Assembly (NCBI RefSeq): GCF_002994745.2
Contig: NC_037091.1
Coordinates: 35,280,612 to 35,344,611 of the forward strand
Origin: Rosa chinensis
Taxonomy: Eukaryota; Streptophyta; Magnoliopsida; Rosales; Rosaceae
DNA: 64,000 nucleotides
Reading direction: 5' to 3'
Position 1 is the stretch's first letter. Each line of letters begins with the position of its first letter. Under the pieces are notes generated by a model. It was not told the DNA's origin, made no database searches, and saw only the letters and a program-made list of their open reading frames with translations. Made by a program: the position numbers and the translations under genes. Below, in pieces: positions 24,312 to 35,587 of the stretch.

Positions 24312-24752
24312 TATTGAGGGTCAGTAACTAAAGCTCCAAAATCACTTTTAAATTTAGTTTGTTTTCATCTTCTTCCTGAATACAAATTTTATTAACCCTC
24401 AATAAAAAGTTTGGTGAGTTATAGCCAGTTTTATTGAGGGTCAGTAATGAGTGCAAACCGTAGATTTGAAAAGTTTTCTGAGTTATATGCAGTTTTATTG
24501 AGGGACAATAATAAGTACAAAATCATCATTTTCTTGCTTTTCTGAGTTGTAATGTTTGAGGGTCAAATATGAGTGCAAAATCACAATTTTCTTGCTTTTG
24601 TGAGTTGTAGCCAGTTTTATTGAGGGTTGATAATAAGTGCAAAATTTGTAGGCAGTTCTATTGAGGGTTAATAAGAATAAATTTATTGATGGTCAATAAT
24701 CAAAGCCCCAACGTCACCTCTAAAATTTGGTTTCTTCTCATCTTCTTTCTTA
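24312..24752. repeat. Degenerate tandem repeat with TTTATTGAGGGT core
   Basis: The core TTTATTGAGGGT(C/T) recurs about seven times at irregular 45-90 bp spacing. It is usually followed by AATAATGAGTGCAAAA-like text and preceded by GAGTTGTAGCCAG. One copy is inverted (AACCCTCAATAAA near 24396). The array is bracketed by a diverged direct repeat of about 50 bp (near 24327 and 24697: AAAGCTCCAAAATCAC versus AAAGCCCCAACGTCAC, then TTTCTTCTCATCTTC). No coding frame is present. Confidence 0.7.
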
Positions 24753-24831
24753 GTAATTTTTTTTTTTGAGTTAAAAAGGTCGTTCATTATGCAATTCAGT
24801 AAGCAGTACAATAATTATTTGCTTGTTAGGC

Positions 24832-25420
24832 TAGACCTGTAAATAGAGCATATTTTGATCCGGACCCGCTCCGGATCCGTGGTTATTGGACAAATTTGGA
24901 ATGAAAATTTGATCCGGTGAACAATTAATCCATTTATTTAATAGATCAAACACGGATTTAGGTTGATCCGATGCTTTAATGATCCGGTCCATTTTCATAA
25001 TAATAAAATATTTGATTTTATTAATAAATTATTATTTTTCAAAAATGTAAAATATAAAATATTAAGAATACTTTGGAAATTTAGTATTTTAATTACCTTA
25101 GTTTTTCGTTCTAGGAATATTTTGATAATGTAATTCAACTTTTGGCGATACTCTTTATGTTGTTTTAATATTTTAATAATATTTTATGAGGTATCATAAT
25201 AAAAATTTCACATTACTATTTAAAATTAAAAAATATTCGTAATTATACACGGATGGGATTAGCGGATCGGGTATCCGTTAATCCAGCGGATACGAATTTT
25301 GATTGAGCTATCAAAGATCGGCCGCGTTAACGGAGCGGGTCGGGTTGAAAAAAATTTTTATTACTAAACGGGTTTGGATTTAGATTGATCCACTCCAAAT
25401 CCAGTCAATTTACAGGTCTA
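24832..25420. mobile_element. hAT-like MITE, 589 bp
   Basis: Perfect 13-bp terminal inverted repeats TAGACCTGTAAAT and ATTTACAGGTCTA bound an AT-rich, non-coding body that carries GATCCGG/CCGGATC blocks near both ends. The flanks GTTAGGC and GTTAGGG agree at 6 of 7 positions, an imperfect trace of a target duplication. Terminal sequence and flank size suggest the hAT superfamily. Confidence 0.7.
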
Positions 25421-25499
25421 GTTAGGGCTGTCAGAAAAAGTCATTACATAGAGTACACAACACTAGCACACCCCTCACACGAGCATACTACTAAGAACA

Positions 25500-26650
25500 A
25501 CCCTAGCACACCCATATTTTTTTATTAAGCGCAAAAACAAGAAAACAAAGCTACCCAAAGAACAAATAAAATTAACCAAGAAGCAGTCTATCTCTTGTCG
25601 ATCTTCCCTACTCAAAAAAAGAAAAATGCCCTAGCCTCCTTTTGTCAAAAAGAAGGCAGGCCCAAGACAACAACAAAAAAGAAAAACAAAAAAAACTAAA
25701 TAGACCCAAGCCCACATAAGGGAGGCCCAAACTCCTACTTGTTGCCTAGAATCTCCACCTATAGGAAACCCAAGCCACATTCCTTGCAACAGCTCCTCTA
25801 CCGACAATAAAGCCACAGGGGGCGCCGTTACCATCCTCGCTGGTATCAAGCCCACCACGCTCGGATCCACCAGATATATCATTCCTAGCAACCTCACACC
25901 GCCGCCATCCACTACATCCTCGAGGAGAAGAGAATCAAGAGACACGGTCCAAAAGCCCCGTACGTTGCCGTCGCCAGTAGAGGGGTGAGGGCCAGACTGG
26001 CCTATCATCCTCACTACCACACAACGAAGCACAAAATAATATCGCTGCGAAGTTTGAAACCCATTCTCGTTGTCAACCAAGTCGCCCCAAATCCATGAAT
26101 CGAATCAGAAACAATCCGAGACCATTTTCTCCGACGCTTCAACTCAAACAGCCAAGAGCAGATGAGGCTGCTCCATGTCGATCACCAACACCAAACCATG
26201 AACCACTGATAGCCCGAGATCCACCATGACGATGAAGATCACCAAAAACCTTTGCCCTTATAGGGCACACGACTACTATTGCTCCATCCCTCACAAGGAA
26301 GAAGAGAATGAGGAATATGCCTAAAACTACAAGAGTCTCCAAGGACAAGCAATGAAGAAGGTGTAGAGCCGTCAAACTTGAAAGCCAATGGTCACAAAGC
26401 CTAGCACGGAGAAAGCTAGGTCGAGAGAGAGTTTTCATCATACAGGGTTGGCCTGCCTTTGTAATACTTGATACATGAGAGAAAAAGCTCTCGACTTTCA
26501 TAGTAGAAATATCAAACAAATAAAATGCCTCGAATACCAATTTTTTTATTTTTTTTTTGCTCATCGTTCTCCTGAGAACTATTTGTGAGTAGAAATGTAT
26601 GAGAGCTTTTTTTTTGGTGTTGATCAGTAAACTTCTCTTTTTCAAATTAC
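25500..26650 (-). other. Possible decayed transposon, unclassified
   Basis: GC-richer than the surroundings. Two long minus-strand frames (26645-26139 and 26080-25631) encode low-complexity hydrophobic and Gly-rich text without any domain recognised. T runs near 26545 and 26608 and an A-rich stretch near 25610-25690 resemble decayed retroelement ends, but no termini or target duplication could be fixed. Confidence 0.3.
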
Positions 26651-26859
26651 TACTTAGTGGAGCGTTAGCTTGTACCAGTAATTTCTTATTAAAGATTTGA
26701 TTTGATGTAGTTAGCTTGATTGTTTAGTGTGGTTATGCTAAATAAAGTTACTTGTTTACCCATGGTTTAACTTTACTCATGACCACCTTGCTCTTAATCA
26801 TGAATCATGAGCTAAGCCTCTAAAAGAGTTCTAGATTTACTTGATGTAAAAGCGGTTTA

Positions 26860-27034
26860 TGTTATAAATATTATATATATGTGGCTGTCCACTGTAAATA
26901 CTCATTAGTTATGTCCTTATGATGTAAACATTACTCCTATATAAAGGGGTCTAATGAGAATGAAATAGACACTTCTACCTCCTCCTACATTTGTTTCTCT
27001 ATTCTATCTCTCTCATATTCTCTAGTTTATAACA
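26860..27034 (+). repeat. 5' LTR of the Copia-type element
   Basis: 175 bp from TGTTATAAAT to TTTATAACA, with a TATATAAAGGGG box in the middle that could be the LTR promoter. It matches 31282-31456 with three substitutions. Confidence 0.92.
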
Positions 27035-27500
27035 CGTTATCAGCACGAATTTGCTCTTATTTTTCTTCTTCTTCTTTTTTAAACTCCATGATGATCCGCA
27101 AGCCTTATGGTGCAACATAATTGCTTATGACCAAGGCTAATGATCTATGAGTTTTTCTTCTTTCTCTCCTAGATGAATATCAATTTTCTTTATGCGATCA
27201 TTTACATATATTTGTATGTGTCTTTTATATAATATAATTGTTGAAAATTTATATTTCATATACGACAATGAGAACTACATGTTCCATTACTCAAGACTTG
27301 AGTCCTCTGACCGAGTAGTCTTAGAACATATGGTTCTATAGCCATCACACGAATGTTTTTCTCGTGTGTTCCCTATAGGATCCATTATTCATATTTATGA
27401 ACTCTTCGAAACCTTTGTTTCTTATATGAATTTTTCATAGAACATATTGTTCTAATAATTATGGATCCTAATATATCTCATCTTTTCTGTTTGTAGAAAG

Positions 27501-27845
27501 ATGACGCATCGAACAAAATTGGACTTTGATCCTCTTAAAATTTCTGGCAAGAACTATTTGGTGCTGAAATTCACCTTATGGCTAAAGATCTTGGAAATGC
27601 CATCAAAGTTGACAATAAGTCATCTGTGCAAGATCCCGCCAAGCCTATGATTTTCTTGTGTTATCATCTTGATAAGATCCTAAAAGATGATTACCTTACG
27701 GTGAAAGATCCACTTGAGATCTGGCAAACATTGGCTGATCGATTTGCTCACCAGAAAACCATTGTTCTATCTGGAGAGCACGATATGAATGGATGCATTT
27801 TGCGCCTTCAGAACTTTAAATCTATCACTGATTTTCAATTCCGCT
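27501..27845 (+). pseudogene. Copia gag fragment
   Basis: The frame starts MTHRTKLDFDPLKISGKNYLV and then shifts; the next frame gives MAKDLGNAIKVDN, YLTVKDPLEIWQTLADRFAHQKT and RLQNFKSITDFQF. These are hallmarks of the gag polyprotein N-terminus (UBN2-type) in plant Copia elements. The zinc knuckle and everything after it are missing, and one frameshift breaks the start. Confidence 0.85.
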
Positions 27846-28214
27846 AAACATATGATTACCTCCAAACTAAAATTATGTGGAGAATCTGTCAGTGAAGATA
27901 ACAAGCTCAAAGTCTCTGATTTTTTTGTGGACAATGGAAAACATATTGATTACATGATCAGCGGCGGTTTTCTTGATACCGATAAATTTTAAGCCTATGT
28001 TTAGGCATTTTTTTGTCTCTATTTATTTTGTGTAGTTATTTTAAGCCTATGTTTGGGCACCGATTAAACGTAATTATGTTGTATTATCGTTATCTGTTTA
28101 ATCATATTTATTATGTTTAAATTACCTTTCTTACAAATCTTTCATAACTGAATTTGTCATGAGTATTTGTTGCAAGAGCTACAATTATCATGATAATATT
28201 TTTAATTGACATTA

Positions 28215-28350
28215 TCTTGTAGTTATTGTTATTAATAACTCATTTTATTATCAATTTTATTACCATTCTCCGGTAATTATTGTTAAGTAACTCATTTTAT
28301 TATCAATTTTATTACCATTCTCCGGTAATTATTGTTAAGTAACTCATCCT
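28215..28350. repeat. Tandem duplication of about 58 bp inside Copia element
   Basis: The unit ACTCATTTTATTATCAATTT followed by ATTACCATTCTCCGGTAATTATTGTTAAGTA is present twice in direct succession, with a third partial copy (CTCATCCTATTACCATTA). Confidence 0.85.
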
Positions 28351-31281
28351 ATTACCATTATTTGATACTTACCATAGTTATTTATTTTACATGATCATAA
28401 TGAACATTTATTACTTATGATTATATTTACCTCATATGATTATGTCGTTTGTGAAAAATAACAAAATTATTTTCTATCGTTAGGAATTGAACTTAGGTCT
28501 TTTTGGATGCGAACCAAATATCCTAACCAACTAGACTATAACCAATTTATGATTATTTTGTTATAATGTTATATTAATGCATATTCCAATTACTGACTCT
28601 AAATGAATCTGCCTCTATTTTGGCATATGGTACTCACATATTGGTATCAAAAATATCAATTATATTTTCAACAGAATCGAGGTATGTATTTTCATGAGTT
28701 TGACAACTTCAATCAATTTCCTCTTATTATCTTATCTGATTATTTAATATAAAATTGTCATTTTATAATGAGATCGAAACTACATGTTTCTTGATCCAAT
28801 TATATGAGGACTTAAAATTCCTCCACTAATTGTTATACAATCAGATAGATCGAAACATCTTGTTTCTTGATCTCCAATTATGTTAGGACCTTTGTCCCTT
28901 CTCTTTATGAGTACATGTGAATCTCTGTTCACTCCACTTTTAGAACATGCTTCTAATTGTGAAGACTCAAATCAAATGTTTTGAGTATGAGGGCTATGGT
29001 CCCTAAATATATTATTATTGGAGTATATGCTTATACTCATATGGACTACTGTCCCAGACTCAAATTTGAGTATATAATTTTGACATTTGTTTTCAGTGTC
29101 AAACAATAATATGAACCACGTGTTCATTAATAAATTCATTTTGAACCATGAATGTTCATGATAAATATAATGACAAACATAGTTGTCTTGCATGCATATA
29201 ATGCAACTATGGACATGATCCATTGCAATTATTGATAATTTTTCACAATTGATGCTTCCAAAAGCTAAGGTAACAATCATTTCAAGAGCTGCAGATCTTG
29301 ATTGATGGCCGATTCCAACTGAGCTCATATTATGTTACATATATGGAACACCACTGCATATATTGGTGATGAAATTTCCACCTACTTTATGTTGTATTAA
29401 TCAACTATGAGTATACTACTGTATACTATATCATGAATTAAAAATTTCATTGAGCCAAATAAAAATTATTTTGGCGTGACCAATGTGTCTTTATTTTATC
29501 TACTATGTCATGTAGACTCATCTACATACATATTTTACATTGTTGTATAATACAACAACAGTTGCATACCTTCCTAATAAGGGCATTATAATTTATCGCA
29601 TAATTGCGAGTTGTCACTATAATAAGACAATCCTCCCGCCATTAGGGGGAGAAATATCGTTCATAAAAAATGTGAATTGGTGTAAGATTTTATTTACCAT
29701 ATCTCATTTTAATTTTGAGAAAAAATCTCAATTCATTATCTTCTTGACCTAAAAATTGGTTTGGGCCTGCCACCCACCAATGGATTTTCAATCCAATATT
29801 TATGAACACATATTTTGTGTGGTCAAATCTGATAGTCTTCCTGCCGTTAGGAGGAGGAAAGACTAATGTAACGGCGCGAATTTATGTGGAATATATCCAC
29901 CAAGTCCAATGTTTCAAGCTCCTTATAAGGGAAGATTATACAAGCCTTATAACACTCTTCATGAGGTTATACAAAGATCCACATTCTTTACAACAAATGC
30001 CCTAAAAGAGGCAAGGGTACCTAATATCAACAAAGCTTATTATAGCTAATGCATGCATATATTTTGAATGTGTGATGGATCTTTAATCGATGATCATGGA
30101 TGATATCTCATCTGTTGTAGCTACTAAATATCATCAAGGGTTGTATAGTGTATACTACCACGTTTCATTGTGTCGACAAATTATACTATTGGCCAAATTG
30201 GAAAGAGGCAATTCCAATGAATTTGAATATTGTAAACGTGATGATATATTTGGACTTTATAACCCCTAAAATATAAGAGGGTGTTCATTCCATTGAATTA
30301 AAATCACTATGACACAAGTCTCTTTACAGAGACATGGGCTTATCATTCTTCTCCAAGCGACAACTTTTCTATAAGTACAGTGTTATATTGACGAGAGACT
30401 TATGGCATGTTGTCTTGGCTAATATGAAGATCTTAAAGGAAAATTGCTAAAAGCAAATCCCCAAATCCTATGTGTCATTATAAGCATATTGCTTAATCAA
30501 ATCCTTGACCGATTCATATTGCCAAAGGCAAGTCCATTAATGAATGAGCTTAAAGCTCACTCATGGAATCAAAAGTTTAAAGCTCATACATACTCATTCA
30601 ATTACGGTCAATGTGACTTATTGCCTCAATGAGTACTATGACAAGACTACGAAATCGAATTCGAATCATGCTCACAATGTTACAACATATTCTAACTTTC
30701 GCGAAGTTATGAATTTGTCTAGAGCTCATGTTGAGCCTATATGAAATTATCAATTACACTAATTGATATTTATGGCTAAGTATGCCATACATAAATTTCA
30801 ATGCTCGGAATATTGTATAAAGGTAAATGTGTCAATTGTTATTCCTTTATATTGTTATTCTTTTCTAATATCTTTATCTATAATTTGAGCATATGAAATT
30901 GGTTTTACTTGAGGTAAGAATTATTATCATAGTTTATTGGTAATGCCCTAACTTTTGCAGGAATTGCAATTCATGATGAGTCCCCTTTATGCAAAGCACA
31001 CATAGTCTCACCTATGTGATCGACACACCATATCTAATATACATGGTGCATGTATTTTATTATATACATGATTGAAGCTTGCAACAATCAGGGGGAGATT
31101 CTCATCAGGGGGAGCATTCAAAATTATGCTACCTAGGACATATGCGCGTTGTACTCTTTTTCTCCTTCGACCAGGGTTGTTTTTGTCCCACTGGGTTTTT
31201 GTTACCTGGCAAGGTTTTTGACGAGGCAACATTAAGCGCGTCCAACACCATATCATTTAGTGGTGGACAACCAAGGGGGAG

Positions 31282-31456
31282 TGTTATAAATATTATATAT
31301 ATGTAGCTGTCCACTGTAAATACTCATTAGTTATGTCCTTATAATGTAAACATTACTCCTATATAAAGGGGTCTAATGAGAATGATATAGACACTTCTAC
31401 CTCCTCCTACATTTGTTTCTCTATTCTATCTCTCTCATATTCTCTAGTTTATAACA
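31282..31456 (+). repeat. 3' LTR of the Copia-type element
   Basis: 175 bp, beginning TGTTATAAAT directly after the purine-rich tract and ending GTTTATAACA, followed by the 5-bp duplication GTTTA. Confidence 0.92.
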
Positions 31457-31806
31457 GTTTATTATTTTTAATTTTTAAAACCATATGATTTTGGGAAATT
31501 TTAAATACACACACCCCAAACTACTTAATACACATCCTTATTATTTTATATTTTAAATCAGATTTTATAGATAGATTAAATGACCAAAATAGAAATGTAT
31601 ATATTAAAAGAAAAATAATAATAATCATATCTTCCTTATATGATTCTATAATTATAAACACAATAAATTTTTATACATGCATCCTCATTTAAAACAAGAA
31701 TAAAGTTAGAATCCATCTAATTTAAATTTTCCTTAAATAAATTGTAATTAAATGGGGTGAGAAACCATATAATTTAGAATTTCAAAATCAATGACATTTA
31801 ATGTTT

Positions 31807-32626
31807 GAGAGTTTCTATTGGGACCTCCAAATCTACTCAATTGACCTCATTTTATTATGAATTATTAAATGACATATATAACCTACTATAAAATGACTAT
31901 TAAGGACAATAATTATACCAAAAAAATATTATATTTATTTTATGTAGACTTTCCAATTCAATAATATTAGATTGTATTCCTTATTATTTTCCTTATCTAT
32001 TTTCATTTTCCAATTTCACTACATGCTCATCAAAGCATTCATATATATTTAATTAGAATTAAAAATATGATTAAGATCATGTGACATAAAAATGTATGAT
32101 ATATATGTTGAACACATATTGGTGAGGGAAAACAAAATAAATCCTCTTATGATTTACGACCTAAATCTAAGTCAATCCATTATATTTGCAAAAAAATAAA
32201 AATAATAAATAATTAATTAATCATGTGGTACAAAAAATACAGAAAAAAATAAACATTAAAAAAACGAAATTTTTTTTTTTGAGAATAAAAACAAATGATT
32301 TCTTTATTATTTTTTTTGCACAGCTAAAATAGAAAAAAAAACATAATATTTCATGGCATTTTCTTATTGATTAGACATTAATTTTTGAAACTCATGTTTG
32401 ATTAAGAAATGTATATTTAGTTAAGATTTATAGAGTGATTAAATCATTGAAATGACTAAATTTTTTATTTTAAAGATAATAATTTATTTGCAAATTATAT
32501 GAGTGAGGTTATTTGATGAAGTTTAGTGAGGTTTAGTGAGTAAATTTAGTATTTGAAAATTTGATAAGAAGTGTAAAAAGCATAGAGGTCAAGTGAGTAA
32601 ATTTGGAGGTTCCAATAGAAAAACTC
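31807..32626. mobile_element. Non-autonomous Mutator-type element (MULE-C), 820 bp
   Basis: Inverted ends of about 45 bp: GAGAGTTTCTATTGGGACC on the left and GAGTTTTTCTATTGGAACC on the complement of the right end, continuing with TCCAAAT-TACTCA-TTGACCTC. The flanking 9-mers TTAATGTTT (31798-31806) and TTAATATTT (32627-32635) match at 8 of 9 positions, the size expected for Mutator insertion. The body is very AT-rich and non-coding. Its ends differ from those of the other two Mutator-type elements in the window. Confidence 0.8.
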
Positions 32627-33267
32627 TTAATATTTTTAAAACAAATCGCTTTACTCCCACTTTTAGCTTCTTTTTTTTCTAAAAGTTATGATTAGTCAAT
32701 TTATTATCTAATATAAAAGATCACATGTATAAAACTTTGTAATTGTTAATTTGTTTGACCATCCAATGACAATTTCGTAGTTCCGCCATTGTGGAGAAAT
32801 TACTGATACAGTTTGGTTAAATGTTTGACTCAAAATTTTATACTTGTTCAATATGGTGTTTGGTGGATGAGAACTCAAATAATACAAAACCTATTTCTAA
32901 GCATCTATTTGAAGGGAACAATAATGAATCCTTATGGATTTCCCAATAACTAAGACAAGTAATTAATAGGGATTTTGTCCATTTACCCCATTTTTAGGGA
33001 TTTTTTTCTCACTAACCCCATTAAGTTTTTTTAATTCCCTTTTACCCTATGCACTCTAAGGGAGTCTTCCCTAATACCCCATTAAGATTTTTTTTTTGGT
33101 TTTAATTTTTTTTAATACCATTTTACCCCTCACCCCTTTATTACTTAGAGAGAGAGAGAGAGAGAAACCATAAGAGACTTCGCCGGAATCCGGTCAACTT
33201 TGGCCGGAATCCGGTCAACTTTGGCCGGAATCCGGTCACTGGCCGCCGCCCACCGGATTTTTCTGAA

Positions 33268-33740
33268 AACCTCTATTGCCCTCCAATAGAGGGGCAATAG
33301 AGGTCTATTGCCCCTCAATAGACGTCTATTGCCCCCCAATAAACGTCTATCAACCATGTATTGCCCCCCAATAGACGTCTAAATTACCGAAATGGTAATT
33401 AATCTTCCTAAAACTATACAAATAAAACTTTGATTAAAGAAAAAAAACGAGGAGATTACATCAATTCAAAACATCTATTGTCCCCCAATAGACGTCTATT
33501 AGACGTGTATTGCCCCCTAATAGACGTGTATTGCCCCCTATTGCCCCCTAATAGACGTCTATTAGCCATGTATTGCCCCCCAACAGAACTTTTAGTCTCC
33601 GGAATAAGAACCAATCTCTTTAAATTTAGACAAATAAACTTTGATTAAATAAAAAAAATGAGAAAATTACATCAATTCAAAATGTCTATTGCCCCCCAAT
33701 AGACGCATCAACAAACGTCTATTGCCCTAATAGAACTTTT
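33268..33740. repeat. Array of alternating palindromes in MULE-B
   Basis: Two self-complementary words alternate: CTATTGCCCCCCAATAG (pairing arms around a C run) and AATAGACGTCTATT (a perfect palindrome with a GACGTC centre). Three clusters (33268-33381, 33472-33595, 33684-33738) are separated by a duplicated spacer of about 90 bp (near 33383 and 33593) that shares ACAAATAAA-CTTTGATTAAA and TTACATCAATTCAAAA. The period of the large unit is about 210 bp. Confidence 0.9.
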
Positions 33741-33875
33741 TTTTCTTCCTTGTGGGCCTTCTGCATCAATGAAATCAATTCAAAACTTACAAGTAAAGCA
33801 TCTCTCCTGGATTAATCGTATAGCAAAAGGGCCTAGGCCCATTGAAGAACAAAAGGAACTTGACGAGCTGTTCAT

Positions 33876-34220
33876 TTCCAGCTAGACCAAAGCACAGAAC
33901 TAGCCGGACTGTCCACTTCCAGCTCAAACTCTCCGGTGACCGGAGAATACGAATATTGAGCGGTCGGGTACTCCCTTACGTACATCCGATGCACATCAGT
34001 GGGAGGGAGGAGGAGGAAATGCTTCTGTCCCGTGATCACAACGTAGAGATTCTCGTACTGATCCTTGTGAAACGACGCCGTAGAGCGCTCGTCCCCAATC
34101 TACATGTTGACGGCCTTGGGTCAGCAACCTAGGGCTTCGATGGCGAATTGGATATGTGGATCGCAGTCTGCCGCCTGAGGAGAGTACTTAGAGGGGAAGC
34201 AATTGTTCTGCTGCTGCGCG
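33876..34220 (-). pseudogene. JMJD7/JMJ32-like JmjC hydroxylase gene fragment
   Basis: The minus strand of MULE-B encodes QQQNNCFPSKYSPQAADCD, then IQFAIEALG, two stops in a short linker around PKAVNM, then IGDERSTASFHKDQYENLYV, TGQKHFLLLPPTDVHRMY and REYPTAQYSYSPVTGEFELE. This is the JmjC core of the plant JMJD7/JMJ32 family (Fe(II)/2-oxoglutarate oxygenases), including the HxD iron-binding pair in FHKDQYENLY. The N-terminus and the C-terminal part with the last iron-binding His are absent, and TGA and TAG interrupt the linker. It reads opposite to the array and is bounded by the element ends, so it is best explained as a captured fragment. Confidence 0.85.
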
Positions 34221-34395
34221 TAGGAAACGAACGCATAGAGAGAGAAGCATGGCATGATGTAATTTTTTAATTAGGCTGAGGGTAAAAATGTCAATTTAGT
34301 GTAAATTGGGTAAGGAGGAATAAAAATTTGTTGCTAGGGTAAATGAGAAAACTTTTGCTCATTTTGGAGCTTTAGGTCAATGACCCTAATTAATA

Positions 34396-35428
34396 TGGTC
34401 AGCTATACTAATCAAATTAAATAGTAGCCTTAATGTTGTTAAATAATAGTGTATTTCATGGTTTGTTAGGTTAAGGATATTTTAGGTAATTTGGGTTGTG
34501 TATTTAGTAAAATATTAGAATGAGAAATTAAATGGTAGTTGTATTGAGTAAGGAGTGTGTATTAAGTAATTAGAGATGTGTATTTAAAACTTCTCTGTGA
34601 TTTTTCATTATTTTCCGAAAATACCGCTGCATGGTCCTTTGCTTTTGTTTTCTAAATTGTCAGTTTAGAATCATCCACTAATGCATTAGTATTTTGGACC
34701 AGAAAAGAAAAAGAAAATAAGTTATGTCTAAATTATGTATGGCCCTGGTGTGAAATGTTTAATTTTTTTTTTTATTAAGAAAGAATTTGATTAAGACCAA
34801 AATTAGAATTTGATTAAGACCAAAATTTATTATTTGTGAAAACAATATATTGTTTCTCAAACCACATGATCTCTCACTGTTTTTCAAAACCGCAGCATGT
34901 TGCATTGTTTTTTCTTTCAAAACCGTCAATCTAGAATCCTCCATCGATCTATAAAAAGGGACTCAAGACAAGTGAGTTGTGCACTCAAGTTTTCATTTCT
35001 CATTGTCTAGCTAATTGCTTGGTTAAGTTTATTTTTCACAACAAAAATGATGATAGTCTATGTTTTTGAAAGCGTTGGATGTCAAGATGAAGAGGAAGAT
35101 GACGTAAATGAGAAGATTTATTATTGTAGCTAAATCAATCATCGAATCAACGATTTACCAGATTAAAGAAAGAGGTATACTACATATCTTATTTGAACAT
35201 AGTTATATACATCTTATTTACAAGACAAAACAAACTATAATGAGTTATCAGTATACATACTCTTGAGATATCAACACTTATGCTTTCCATATATTATTTA
35301 TTTTTATTGATTTTTTTTAGGAGGCCCAATACACTGCAGTCCCTCTATTAAGGATGTCAACTCTCCCTTGATTTCATCTTTTGCATGTGTTCTTAGGCAG
35401 AGTTAAGAACTAAGTAAGATTTATCTTG
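34396..35428. other. Intergenic, no gene recognised
   Basis: AT-rich. The sequence around 34790-34820 holds a short tandem repeat (GAATTTGATTAAGACCAAAAT twice, with small changes). No coding similarity was found. Confidence 0.5.
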
Positions 35429-35587
35429 CTTTAATTCGATCAAGCTCCTTGGCCTTTTGGTTGAGTTCCTTCTTTCTCATTTGAATTTTGAAGTCAATGA
35501 GAGACGCAGATGCCTTCCCTTCAGTTCCATTTCCTTTAGGCATTCTCTAACCCTCAGATCAATCAATTGAAGTTCTCCAAATTGCTT
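35429..35587 (-). pseudogene. FRIGIDA-like exon-1 relic
   Basis: The minus strand encodes GELQLIDLRVRECLKEMELKG and RHL, then after a frame change MRKKELNQKAKELDRIK. These align with the end of the coiled-coil exon of the FRIGIDA-like gene at 38391-41930 ([20 protein letters not shown] and [16 protein letters not shown]), with the intervening residues missing. It is in the same orientation as that gene, about 3 kb beyond its 3' end, so it is probably what remains of a tandem duplicate. Confidence 0.65.

Larger units (their letters stand above)
26860..31456 (+). mobile_element. Copia-type LTR retrotransposon, 4.6 kb, internally decayed
   Basis: Two 175-bp LTRs (26860-27034 and 31282-31456) begin TGTTATAAATATT and end GTTTATAACA. 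I count three differences between them. A perfect 5-bp target duplication GTTTA flanks the element (26855-26859 and 31457-31461). Just inside the 5' LTR is CGTTATCAGCACG, a primer-site-like sequence. Just before the 3' LTR is a purine tract (CCAAGGGGGAG). A gag remnant lies at 27501-27845. Pol is reduced to scraps such as LPPLGGEISFIKNVNWC near 29630 and a second LPLGGGK near 29850. Nearly identical LTRs with a ruined interior suggest a recent, non-autonomous insertion. Confidence 0.9.
32969..34386. mobile_element. Pack-MULE-like element (MULE-B) carrying a JmjC gene fragment, 1418 bp
   Basis: A perfect 9-bp direct repeat TAATTAATA flanks the element (32960-32968 and 34387-34395). The ends are diverged inverted repeats (GGGATTTTGTCCATTTACCC versus GGGTCATTGACCTAAAGC, with CTCATTTACCCTA further in). 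Internal order matches MULE-A: an acttagagagag tract (33135), three CCGGAATCCGGTCA repeats (33183-33238), then palindrome arrays (33268-33740). The right third holds a reversed JMJD7-like gene fragment. There is no transposase, so it would have to be mobilised in trans. Confidence 0.85.

Noticed and set aside
28480..28550. tRNA-like stretch (GAATTGAAC...ACCAACTAGACTATAACC)
   Set aside because: The wording recalls the T-arm and D-arm order of many plant repeats, but no cloverleaf with an anticodon stem can be folded, and it lies inside the Copia element.
33268..33740. CRISPR-like array
   Set aside because: Repeats are palindromic with short irregular spacers inside a plant transposon; there are no unique spacers of constant length.
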